Assembly: GCA_023634235.1 (NCBI GenBank)
Contig: JAMKCF010000015.1
Span: 5,247,698 to 5,311,697 of the forward strand
From: Pisaster brevispinus
Lineage: Eukaryota > Echinodermata > Asteroidea > Forcipulatida > Asteriidae
Direction: 5' to 3'
Length of the DNA: 64,000 nt
Position 1 is the stretch's first letter. Every line of letters begins with the position of its first letter. Of this stretch, positions 54,901-64,000 are shown in pieces. The notes beneath the pieces are model-generated. The model worked only from the letters and a program-made list of their open reading frames with translations, was not told the origin of the DNA and made no database searches. The translations under genes were made by a program, and so were the position numbers.

Positions 54901-57900
54901 TAAGTAGCAATTGATGCGAGGCCTTTTTGAGAGCGCTAGGGGGCAGCAGACTTGCTGTGTAAAATCTTATGCGCACCTGCGCACTGCCGAGCAGAATCAC
55001 GTACACAATGGAAACTTTCCATAAAGTGTTCCTGATGTGTCTGGGCCTAGTGTCACAAGGTGTCCAGGAACATTACATGAGGCAAATAACATTTTTAAAA
55101 AATGTTCTCTAAATTAATTTACAGTCTTGATAGTGCAAAACAGTTGTATCTTCTAAAAATTAGCACTTACATTACATGCGAGTTTGAAATAATCAAAACG
55201 TCGTATCACGCTTCTAATATCCCGGATGTACACACAAAACAAGTATTTTTGCACAGAGTATTTTCGGGCGAGATGCAGCAGTTTTGCAAAATTGAGACAC
55301 AACTTCTCTGCAATGAGTACGGCACTAATTACAGTCATCCATCCTGCTGTCTCATCATTCAGTATCATCCACTGATTTTGAATGATAGGCCTAGATGCAC
55401 TACGCTAGCCTGCAATACAAATTATGATATCGTGTGATGAATGCATCTACACAGTACACAGTTAACCCTCCTACTGTATGACCATCAATATCATCCACTG
55501 ATCTTGAATGATAGATGTATCTACACAGTACACAGTTTACTCCGACTATTTAGTATCATCCACTGCGGTTTTGAATGATATGTTGACTGTGCCAGCCTGC
55601 AGTACGATTTATGGTGAATGCATTGACATAGTACAGTCAACCCACTGCACAGTACACTCATGTTCACAGTTACTGCTTCGCTCAGTTGTGCTACCAAACA
55701 CAATACATGCAGTTAAATGATTTCAATTAATGGTTGGTCAACTCATGGGAAATGTTTAACAATCATCTTAAAATACGACTCTCTGAATGCCTTCCTGTGT
55801 TCATTGTTTTTGCAGCCATTTTTGTCGCAATCGGAGTTTACGCATTTCTGGCTGTGGTGTATGGAATTCTCAACTATGCATACATGTAAGTAAAAACCTA
55901 CACTGTTATGCAAACAAAATGAAAGGCTTCCAAAGAAATGGCCTTCGTCAGGTTTGTAATCTGTCAGAATCTTTCTGATTGCGGGTTGAACAAAGAAAAC
56001 GTTACTAGAGCTATCTAGCCCTTATGTTGTTGTCAGTGGGAAGCCATTCAACCTGTGTAACTGTTTATGACACAGTCTGAGGTACAGCTTTTCCTGAATA
56101 CCGACCTCTCTCTACCTTCTAAATATATTGAGTGAAGTAAACATGTAAACAGGTGGAGAAAGGAATTGCACCATTGTCTATACAAAAAAAAACCTTTGTA
56201 TTCCACTGTATTTAAACTGTTTGGAAACCCGCTAAAATACAGTGGGCACTGATATTTTTTTTTGCGAACATTAAGCAGATCGAGCCATGAAATAATAATA
56301 ATAATAGTGGCTTCTTATATGTGTTTAAATTTGTCACTCTGTGACGCTCATGGCGCTCTAACATTATTACCCCTGGTCACTGGGCTATATTTCATTCCTG
56401 AAACCATCTCAGCTCCCTTGGGAGTATACCGCCAAGTATAGCACACTAAGCTAAATCAATCACAAGAACCATCTCTGCCCTCACAGGTATCCATTTAACC
56501 CCTGGGTGAAGAAAAGCAATTATAGTTTAGAGTCTTAAGGACACAAATGTCATGACCAGGATTCAAACCCATACCCTGATGACTTCACCGACGCACTAAA
56601 CTGCTCAACCACGACATAGGCCTGTTGTCCTGCTGTGCTGTGTGATAGGATTCTTTCAATTTGTGCAAGCACAGAAACATTTTACTAACGACATTATGGC
56701 TGTATGGCAGAAACAGACGACAACTGAGCTTAGCCTTCTCCATGGTCGGTTTCTGTAATCAATTCTCAAAAGTGCCCCTTGACGGTTCATGGCACCCAAG
56801 AAGAGTATAGTTTATCCATTCAAATTTAAAATGCAAAACTTCAAATTTATTGCGTGTCCCCCTTTTTTGTCGGCAGGTCAGGTGCTTTTAGTAGTGTATC
56901 CAACTGGTGCGCAACAGAAACAAATGTCAACAAAGTAAGTGTTTTTAGGATGAAGTATGAGAATGGTAAATAAAACTCACCGGTTTCAATCTAAGAGCTC
57001 GCTGATTGTAAAGTTGATACCAGTACCAATGGAGAAATATTTACATACAAAAAGGCTGACGAATTGAGAACCAAAAAACCAACAAAAAACACAGTTAGAA
57101 ATTATGATTGCCGAAGTCAAAATGAAAATGTACACAAAACACTGACAAACCATAACCCGTTATTTGTTATGAGAAAAGCTGTTCCAAACTGATTGCCTCA
57201 TACTTGAACTTAATCACTGTATCTCGCAAGCCTGGGGAAACCTGTAAACAAGGGTGCTTGCCATGTGAACCAGAAACACCGGGGTTAACCCTTACTCTTC
57301 CATGATAAGTGTTCTGGATTATTTTATGTGCACTACCAATCCTAGTACACGGCTTTACGTCCCATCTGAAGGACGATATACTAACTTCTCGGACTCGTCC
57401 GTAAAGGATATGGGTATTTGGATATGGGCATATCCATGGGTATTTGGTACTACCCTTGTGGTACAAAAGATATTTATCAACAACTAATCCCTTAACAATA
57501 GAGCGATCCAGCCAGCCAGAAGAAGAAACCACAAGCCCAATCTCCGCAGCAACTGTGGTAGCTTCCATAGATTAGCGCATTTTAATTGCTTCTTTTGATG
57601 AGCTCAACTATAACTCTCAAGAGCCAGGGGTTCTCTGGACTTCTTAATCCCTACTCCTCCGGTACTGTTTGAAATCATCTTCTGTTTAGAATACCGAGTA
57701 AAGTCCAGGTAAGCAACCGGGCGTTACAAAAAGGGTTTCTAAAAGGATGTCACGCCTAAAGCAATTATGGTAGAGTATCTTGCTCAAGGACACTTTATAA
57801 AAGGCGCTTTATAATATTCATGTTTATTATTAATATTTCACTCTGTGCTCTTTGACCGCTTGGCCACAACACGCCGCACTTCACTGATAAAGATTGATGT

Positions 57901-60900
57901 CGGTGGAGAGGTTTTGTTGCAATAAAGTTTGAGACAGTTTCTTGTTTCTCTTCACTACCAACAAATACGTACAAGAGTTCAAAAACGATTGTAGTATAGC
58001 CTTACCTGTAAGTTGTGTCAGTCCAATTTGCTGGGTTTTTTTTCCCCCAGGATCTTGGTGCCATGTCGTCTAGGCAGCCAGTGACCAATCAGCTGAGCTT
58101 AAACATCGAGCTTGAACGACGTCCAAAGCGACTCAAATCCCTAGATACATTCAGAGGGTAAACAGAGAATTTTAAATAGAAACAAAAACAGTTGTAAGAA
58201 CTGTTTACATTAGAAAGAGTTTGTGAAATGCCTGTAAAGAATGATGTGTTGTACATGTACATTGGCAGTTACTGTTCCCACAATGGATCATTTTGATGGT
58301 GTTGCTATTTTCCTTTTTATCACTCAATTCATTGTAATGACCTTTATCGTGGTGGGGCCATTGTAATTTCTCTCATTCAAACAATGTAACCAAATCAGGA
58401 GGCTGGAACGAAAAAATAGTCCGGTTCCTTTTTGTACAAGAAATATTAGCATCCCTTACTGTTATAAGATACAGGGAACTTATTGCAAAAAATGGTAAAG
58501 GTGGACTCAAATCGAGGCTTGAAGGGAAAAATAGTCTGGTGCATTTTATATGGAATAACAATTAGCACTGTCAATTTTACTGGTTATTTAGGGAGCCAGA
58601 CAAAAATGTCCGCACCATGATCAAGTTCAAGTGGACCCTATATCGAAGGTCTTGTGAGACTGGTAGATTTTAGACTATGAATTTTATCTGGAATTGGTTT
58701 TTGCTTATTCAATATCCAGCGACTGTCAGACACAATCACAATTACACATACAAAGAGATTCTATGTCTCATTAAGGTTAGTGTTTTGTAAAGAAAGAAAA
58801 GGTATGCAGGATGAAATTTTCTTACAAGAAGCTTGAGGGGAACTGCCTTTAAAAAACAAATTAAAATAATGTCTCTTTTTTTTTTTCGAAGGGCCAAGGA
58901 AAATGAATATTATCAAAGGAAAATGAATATTATCAAGTAAAACAATTACTGAACAACTATTTTTTTTTTGAGACAGCTTTGCCGTCGTCTTCATGATTTT
59001 TGGCGAACATGGCGGCGGTAGTTATTGGTTCTTCGTCCATGCACGTTGGAATGGTGAGAGCATTATTGTTGTTGTACATAATCGTAATTTTCGGGTGTCG
59101 TTTGCTTTCATGACCCAATGTCATAGAGCTGCCTGACGGGCAATTTTGTGCTTACTGTGCGATTTCCATTTCTTTTGGGGCTGCTAATCATAAGCACAGG
59201 AAAAGGCATGCAAACTTTAGGGTGCTTACCGTAAAGCAAATGAATGACATAATAATGCAAATCCATGTTGAACGTGCAAGCTGGCTGCCTAATTGTCTTG
59301 CTCACTTTGAAAAATGCTTATGCTAAGCACAATTGTTTTGCTGAAGTAAGCACAAAAGTGTGCTTAGCATTAACCCTTTCCTTACCATAGGCGACTTTAG
59401 TCGACTGCACTCATACCCCCTCTTCCTTACCATTGGCGACTTTAGTCGACCAAGCTTGCCCACAAAAAAGCACTCAAGCCTGAGCACAAAGGCCATTTGT
59501 AATAAAGTTGTAGTTTTGTCCATGTTCACCCTCCATACCCAAGCTTACCATCATTGGAAAGAGAAAGATCGGATCTTTCCAATGGTGGTAAAATAAAATA
59601 GGGTTGCTATTATGCAATCTCTTCAAATTGGAATAGGAAGATCCGAAAAGCCAAACACCTACGGAGCGCCATATGGTTGTGTACAAAAAAGTGTTTGAGA
59701 TTACAGATTGCACTGAGGAAAGAAAGACCAAGAACTTTAACATTTATTGGACCAATCTCAATGAGTTTTAGGTTATATGAAAGGGAATTCAATAAGGAAG
59801 AACTTTTTTATTACTTATTTTGCTGTAAAACAATATCTTCAAGGAGATAATGGAGTTTGTAAAAATGGCCTTTGAATGAAAGCTTTCTGTTGTGTAAGAA
59901 TGTGTGCTTCACGCTTGAGTGGTCAAACAATGCGGTCACCAGCGGTTGTTTATGTCCAAACAATTCGGTAACGAAAGGGTTAAAGCAGCGCTATGAAATT
60001 GAGCTCTGGTCATCTTCAGGAACTACTTGTCATGTTTCTTTTTCACTAGCCAGCAGTTAGCCGTTTTCAGAATATGCAATGACAGGGTAATATAAAGAAT
60101 TTCAAAAGAATAATCATTTCCTAAAGTTAAAAAAAAAGGTTGGAGTTTGGGTTCTCCATGCGAGGAGCCCTACTTCTGCTTTCTGAACCAAGCGTTGTTT
60201 TAATGATGTACTTCTCCAGTTTGATATTTCTCAATGTTTTTAATGTTTCTCATTTTATTGTTTCAATAATTGACTGTATTTTTTGCTGTAGTTTAGTTGC
60301 GTTGTCTCTTGACCTTTGGGACAAGTCGGTCAATTGGCCAGTAGGTCACGCAAGAGCGCCACTACTCACCAATAATGTGTTTAGTGATTGCATCAATATG
60401 GTGCACTATAAAGATCAATGATCATGATCAATCCAACAGAAGGAAACAGAACACGCAGTTGGATTTGGGTGGGTTGGGGGTGGTAAAAATTCTTGAGTTT
60501 TTCAGGATTTTTAATGTTGGTAGTTTTTATACGGGTTTCTTTGGGGGTGGTTAACCTTTTCTCTTTTTGTGATTTGTTCTTTCTCCTTCACTATTTTCAG
60601 GGCTAACTGCTGCAGATCTTGTATTTCCTTGGTAAGTTATTTTTATGTTCTATTTGCTCTGCACTGAGGAGCTAACCTTAGGCTAAGGCACTAAGCCTAG
60701 GCTAAGACAATATCAACTTAGGCTAAGCATATGTTTGTACTCTCTGTAAAAGAAAAATGTGCGTAAGCAAACGAGCATAACATAAGGAGTTAGCCGTATT
60801 TTTGACCACGTGAGGGCGTATGTGGATAAATTTCACACGATGAAAAACAAGTAAACAAACAGGATTTTTTCACTTTTTTATCGCTATTGTTTATGTATTT

Positions 60901-63084
60901 CTTCATTGGTGCAAGAAAACTACAAACAGGCAATTATAATAAGCTAAATCTGCTATTGTGATGCAAGACATTCCCTGATGACAGCGCCCTCATGCGGTCA
61001 AAAATATGGTCAGTTGGGACTGAATTCAGAATCCTTAGGAGTATGCAGCTCCGGCAGCAAATTTAACTGAGGCCGTGTCCGAAACGGCGACTTCGGCTAC
61101 AGCTACGGCTAGATCGCGCGCGTCTGCCTATTCTTCAACACTGGCAGACGCGCTGATCTAGCTGTAGCTGTAGCCGAAGTCGCCGTTTCGGACACGGCCT
61201 GACACTGGGTTTCTTTATTGTCCTACTACACTAGGTTTGTATTCATCATGGGAACATCCATGGCGTTATCCCTAAGCAGTCAGATCCAACAGAATGTATC
61301 TCGCATCTCTATAGTCAAGAAGATTATTCGAAGAACCCTAATTCTTTTCGCCCTTGGGTGTATGCTAGATGGTAAGTATTCTGAGGGTTTTGGGGTTGGT
61401 TTTTTTTGCAAAGGTCAAATCCATATCAGGTCTGTAGTTTGCAATAATTAGATTTGGTGCAATTGCACAAACACCTCTGATTATTTTTGTCTCGTTCTGT
61501 TTTAAGTGGGGTTTTTTTTCTCTCTCTCTTTTACTTTGGATTCTACCTGATGAAAAGATCAAAAAGATAAAAAGCGGCCCATAGCAAAAGCTAGAATCAA
61601 GTTGCATCAGCGAATAACAAAAAGGAGGATCAATAGAATAGTTCTATGACACTGCGAAAAACTTGGGACGTGAAGCTGGAGGTCATGGACTCCAGAAACC
61701 TACCGCTAAGGGTCGAGAACCCTATTGTCTGACTAGGCATGCCATTCACCCAAATCCCATAGTAGGATTTCAATTCGCAGGTCGTCATCCCCTAAAGACA
61801 TCAAACTAACTATAACTAATGATTATTCATTTCATTTGATTAGCTATTTATAAATCAGAGCCCAGTTTCATGGCTCTACTTGCTAGTAAGAGAGTTTTGT
61901 GCTTGGGGGCCATAAAATGTTGGGCTTTAAGCGTCTGTAAGCGTTGAATCCCTCATGATCGGCGCCATGGGGTTGAAACCTGGTAATTTTTCACTTTTAT
62001 TCATTTCATTAATTATTGTTGTTTTGGGTTTTTTCATAAGCCTTTCTGTTCGTTGCTATTGCTATAGTGTGTTCATTGTCATGCCAGCTTTCGTTTTTTG
62101 TTTGGTTTTTATTTTTTTATATGCAATTATTTCCCCCTATTTTTAAGCTAATATTTTAGGTGTTCGGGCAATTAGACCCGGAACACCTCTTGTTTTTGTA
62201 CGGGGTTTTTCCCACACTTCTTCTTGGTCCTCTTTTCCCCTGCGATTTTCCGCAAAAAATGCACACTTTTCAAGCTCACACAACCTTTAAACTTCACATG
62301 TTAGATCTTTACGTGTAGAAGACACCACTGACTTGACGTTATAATGACGTCATTAGGTAATGAAAAACATTAAATCAAAGTTTAATATTTGACAAAATTA
62401 TAACTCCTGAACCACACATTCGGTTTTTACAATTTATACATCAACGGAAATGGCTTTGACCACTGAACAAAATGCTACACAGATTGTGACCCCATTTGAA
62501 CTTGACGATAGTTGGAAATTTTAACAATTCATATCTCAAGATATACGTATACTTTCCTAGTCATAAATGTTTACATCAGGCCGTAGGTCTTTGAGCCTTT
62601 TCAAACTTTTGCACAGAGATAATACCAATTTAACCTTAATTTCTGGTCGAAATTGGACACAAAAGCCCACAATATACCTAATGTAATACAAGGCTCCAAA
62701 CTGGTTTGCTTTATATCCATTTTATTATTTTGTTATTTGTTGGGGGGGTTCTCAATCTGTTCTTGATTGTCTGTAAATTGAATAATAATTCCATAATTTG
62801 TTTCTTTCTTTTTTCACAATTATGGAAATAAATGTTGGTTTAAATTAAATTGAATTTAATTAAATTGAATGATATTGAACGGTCAGACAGAGGCCGTGGG
62901 TAAATAAAAGGGGTTTTCTAAAATACTCACTAATTGCCATTCCAAATTGATCGCTGCAGGAGGCATACAACTCCAAACTTTCCGTGTTCCTGGCGTTCTT
63001 CAGCGATTTGCTGTGTCCTACTTCGTCGTCGCAGTGCTTCACTTGATTTTTGCAAAGCCAACTCTGGAAGAGTACCGCGTCTCT
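51911..63084 (+). CDS. HGSNAT: Heparan-alpha-glucosaminide N-acetyltransferase, first 11 coding exons, continues past the window
   Basis: Exons: 51911-51977, 52631-52857, 53500-53633, 54766-54899, 55816-55885, 56877-56934, 58051-58157, 58977-59053, 60601-60631, 61235-61371, 62960-63084. All junctions are GT/AG and all phases agree, giving 389 codons. The enzyme sits in the lysosomal membrane and moves acetyl from cytosolic acetyl-CoA to terminal glucosamine of heparan sulphate. The N-terminus is a signal peptide ('TWTLLFLSVLFNA'). A luminal domain follows with 'YHFGENGNYSFFINLNKTVE', then a first membrane helix in exon 5 ('IFVAIGVYAFLAVVYGILNY'). The family core is 'SLDTFRG', 'GGGSYWFFVHARWNG', 'LTAADLVFPWFVFIMGTSMA' and 'RVPGVLQRFAVSYFVVAVLH'. 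The His in 'VHARWNG' (about residue 287) matches the acetyl-carrying active-site His of the human enzyme. The C-terminal membrane helices are outside the window. I chose 'MADWNHG' as the start because it directly precedes the signal peptide. Confidence 0.93.
53280..53314. repeat. Perfect 16-bp palindrome in HGSNAT intron 2
   Basis: 'tttggagttgtataaa', one base, then 'tttatacaactccaaa'. It pairs without mismatch and includes one further pair outside. Probably the core of a small inverted-repeat element. No flanking duplication was identified. Confidence 0.75.
53905..54003. mobile_element. Hairpin MITE in HGSNAT intron 3
   Basis: The left arm 'gtactcccagaactgt..' and 'gaggttcgatcgttcc' is mirrored by 'ggaccgaacctc' and 'acagttctaggagtat' at the right, with 'ctatcgttcgtggagacgat' at the tip. 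The arms are about 40 bp, with few mismatches. Non-coding. Confidence 0.75.
54575..54725. mobile_element. GGGCCC-type MITE fragment with internal tandem copy
   Basis: Two copies of about 75 bp ('gctgtcgcttttggttagca' and 'gctgtcgcttttgcttagca', each with 'aaagaaa.gagc.tagcgac' and 'ttttctgc') end in 'taaatctgggaccc'. This is the right end of the family at 34319. It ends about 40 bp before HGSNAT exon 4. Confidence 0.65.
55978..56062 (-). mobile_element. tRNA-SINE fragment in HGSNAT intron 5
   Basis: 'gggttgaacaaagaaaacgt' and 'gaagccattcaacctgt' match the SINE at 63335-63530, with the middle (tRNA-like head) mostly lost. Confidence 0.5.
56290..56640 (-). repeat. AAT microsatellite and SINE-like sequence in HGSNAT intron 5
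   Basis: 'aataataataataatagtgg' is followed by 'cttcttatatgtg', similar to the unit near 37780. At 56565-56615, 'gattcaaacccataccct' and 'aactgctcaaccacgacata' read on the minus strand as a tRNA-like B box and A-box region. A second SINE type is likely, diverged. Confidence 0.45.
57290..57905 (-). mobile_element. SINE with Leu/Ser-tRNA-like head, interrupted, HGSNAT intron 6
   Basis: 'ggctttacgtcccatctgaa' at 57352 matches the SINE at 37780-38170. The tRNA-like head 'gtgttgtggccaagcggtc' is at about 57853-57875 on the minus strand. About 350 bp of unrelated sequence lies between these, so the copy was probably interrupted or rearranged. Confidence 0.55.
59109..60010. mobile_element. GGGCCC-type palindromic MITE, split by a later insertion
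   Basis: The left part begins 'acccaatgtcatagagctgc' at 59112 and reaches 'gtgtgcttagcat' at 59370. The right part resumes at 59981 with 'aagcagcgctatgaaattga'. Between them lies the TTAA-flanked element at 59370-59983. In HGSNAT intron 8. Confidence 0.65.
59370..59983. mobile_element. piggyBac-like nonautonomous element nested in a MITE
   Basis: TTAA at 59370-59373 and 59980-59983 flank ends reading 'ccctttccttacc' at the left and, on the complement, 'ccctttcgttacc' at the right. A TTAA target with CCC-starting inverted ends is the signature of piggyBac elements. A subterminal direct repeat 'ggcgactttagtcgac' occurs at 59391 and 59435, and the hairpin-like 'ggaaagatc..gatctttcc' is near 59555-59582. 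It is about 606 bp, with no transposase. Confidence 0.8.
61068..61202. mobile_element. 129-bp near-perfect palindromic MITE
   Basis: 61071-61199 begins 'ggccgtgtccgaaacggcga' and ends with its exact complement. The arms of about 55 bp continue through 'cttcggctacagcta' and 'ctagatc' to 'gcgtctgcc', with few mismatches around a short loop. 'tga' flanks both ends (61068-61070 and 61200-61202), a 3-bp target duplication like the element at 9671. In HGSNAT intron 9, 36 bp before exon 10. Non-coding. Confidence 0.85.
62150..62660. repeat. Dispersed repeat in HGSNAT intron 10
   Basis: Begins near 'ggtgttcgggcaattagacc' and 'cggaacacctcttgtttttg', with 'gacgtcatta' at 62346 and 'ctggtcgaaattgg' at 62643. 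Some motifs recur in order near 36240-36700. The T-rich segment just before it gives a hydrophobic open frame that I do not accept as a gene. Confidence 0.4.
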
Positions 63085-63329
63085 GTAAGTCTATGAATCA
63101 AAGAGGGGAAAACACAGTTTGTTGGCTCAAGCTTTTCATTGTAACTTGGTCATCTGTTTCCACCTATTTCATGGGGGGTGGAGGGGTGGGGTGAGGGGTG
63201 ACAGGGTTAATTTAAACCGTAGAGTTTATCATAATATCTTCGGGAGAGTCTTTTAAACTGCTGTAATCATAATATGAGGCAAATATTTTCACACACGAAT
63301 TTATTTCCAATTTGGGTTGTACAAAGAAA

Positions 63330-63530
63330 AATTTACGAGAGCGGGACTTGAACTTGCGACCTCCGGCTGAACGTGCCAGGGCTCTACCAACTGAGTTTTG
63401 AACCCTATAATGTTGGCAGAGCCTTCCTAGCTTGTCAACATATTTGTTCAAGGTGCCAGTCAGAAGCCATTCAACCTGTAACTGCCGTTAAGCCAGGAAT
63501 CACACCCACCCTTACCAAACATAACTGTTA
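63330..63530 (-). mobile_element. tRNA-derived SINE in HGSNAT intron 11
   Basis: On the minus strand, 'actcagttggtagagccctg' is A-box-like and 'ggtcgcaagttcaagtcccg' contains a B-box-like 'gttcaagtcc', as in a tRNA-derived RNA polymerase III promoter. The downstream body ('ggttgaatggcttctgactg') matches the copy at 15040-15230. The sequence between the boxes cannot fold into a full cloverleaf, so it is a SINE and not a tRNA gene. Confidence 0.8.
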
Positions 63531-63534
63531 TGCC

Positions 63535-64000
63535 CGTTCAGCATAAGAGCATTCCTGATAGCATGTGACGAGGATAAGCAGTTCTTGTAGCGTGCAGGGA
63601 GAATGATAGCATTCATACAGGGTTGCGAGAGCTTTCGTGATTATAGTATGCTTTCAAGTTTAGATGTGGAATGGTGCCAATGTATCAGAGGGTTGGATCT
63701 ATGTGGGTCTGGTAACCCTAAGGCCTAGACATGTGGCAGATTTTGCACAAGAGTATTATGCAAGGTATGTTTTCTTTCCCAGCCCATAATAACAAATTTG
63801 CAACTCTGGGAATTGACCCCCCCCCCGCGCCCCTTTAGATACGTGTAATGGTCCAGTCTAGGGTATCAAGGATGTTCAACTCACACCTGGGTGTTGCAAA
63901 TGGGGGGGGGGGGAACGAACAAAATTACTTTGGGCCACTACTGAAAGGATCGGTGTCATACTTCAAGGTCTTAAGTATGTATCTTTTCCAAATCAATGTG
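63535..64000. other. Start of HGSNAT intron 11, low-complexity runs
   Basis: Intronic sequence after exon 11 up to the window edge. It has a C-run near 63819-63828 and a G-run at 63902-63913. No further HGSNAT exon could be identified before the edge. Confidence 0.6.

Noticed and set aside
61955..62146. 63-codon hydrophobic, membrane-like frame
   Set aside because: It comes from T-rich sequence next to a dispersed repeat. Poly-T translation yields Phe/Leu-rich peptides by chance.
63335..63410. Possible tRNA gene on the minus strand
   Set aside because: A- and B-box-like words are present, but the sequence cannot form a cloverleaf, and a body shared with other copies identifies it as a SINE.

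Overview
This window is animal nuclear DNA, not bacterial. Coding sequence is sparse, exons end in GT/AG splice sites with consistent phases, introns run from about 100 bp to 2.6 kb, and the space between genes is filled with small inverted-repeat transposons, tRNA-derived SINEs and microsatellites. The gene families (an NHL-type TRIM array, a lysosomal HGSNAT acetyltransferase) fit a deuterostome. Two palindromic repeat families resemble ones I remember from echinoderm genomes: one with TTAAAGGAACACGTTGCC ends and one with GGGCCCAATTTCAT ends. An echinoderm, perhaps a sea star, is my best guess, but it rests on memory and not on a search.

Left two thirds (about 2-47 kb): three tandem copies of one TRIM-like gene lie on the minus strand, with start codons near 8536, 24676 and 42291. 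Each copy has one long exon encoding RING, two B-boxes, a coiled coil and a linker. A phase-1 donor then leads to a downstream exon encoding a short beta-propeller-like (NHL-like) region. The long exons are all open. The propeller exons are each disturbed differently: a 13-bp deletion in copy 1, a 1-bp deletion plus a larger loss in copy 2, and a frame break at the exon start in copy 3. Flanking DNA was duplicated with the genes, so the copies report each other's insertions. Copy 1's intron carries a 1-kb foldback element whose 8-bp target duplication is single in copy 2. Copy 1's upstream region carries a 1.7-kb Harbinger-like element with a second element nested in it. Copy 3's upstream region was split by a LINE. 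Copy 2 lacks an upstream segment that copies 1 and 3 share.

Between copies 2 and 3 is a decayed two-exon gene (26875-28450) of a Cys/His plus 'FTDATKQRR' type. It has several stop codons but a preserved splice phase. A 3.2-kb compositionally odd block (16850-20040) separates duplicated units 1 and 2 and holds one unexplained 155-codon ORF.

Right third (47-64 kb): two single-copy genes are arranged head to head. A two-exon gene on the minus strand (47604-49469) encodes a 586-residue Ser-rich protein that I cannot name. The first eleven coding exons of HGSNAT run on the plus strand from 51911 to 63084, and the gene continues past the window edge. Its introns hold several nonautonomous transposons, including a piggyBac-like element inserted into an older palindromic repeat and a 129-bp near-perfect palindrome.

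I saw no rRNA gene, functional tRNA gene or CRISPR array. Repeat boundaries are by eye. Exon boundaries were checked for splice dinucleotides and phase.
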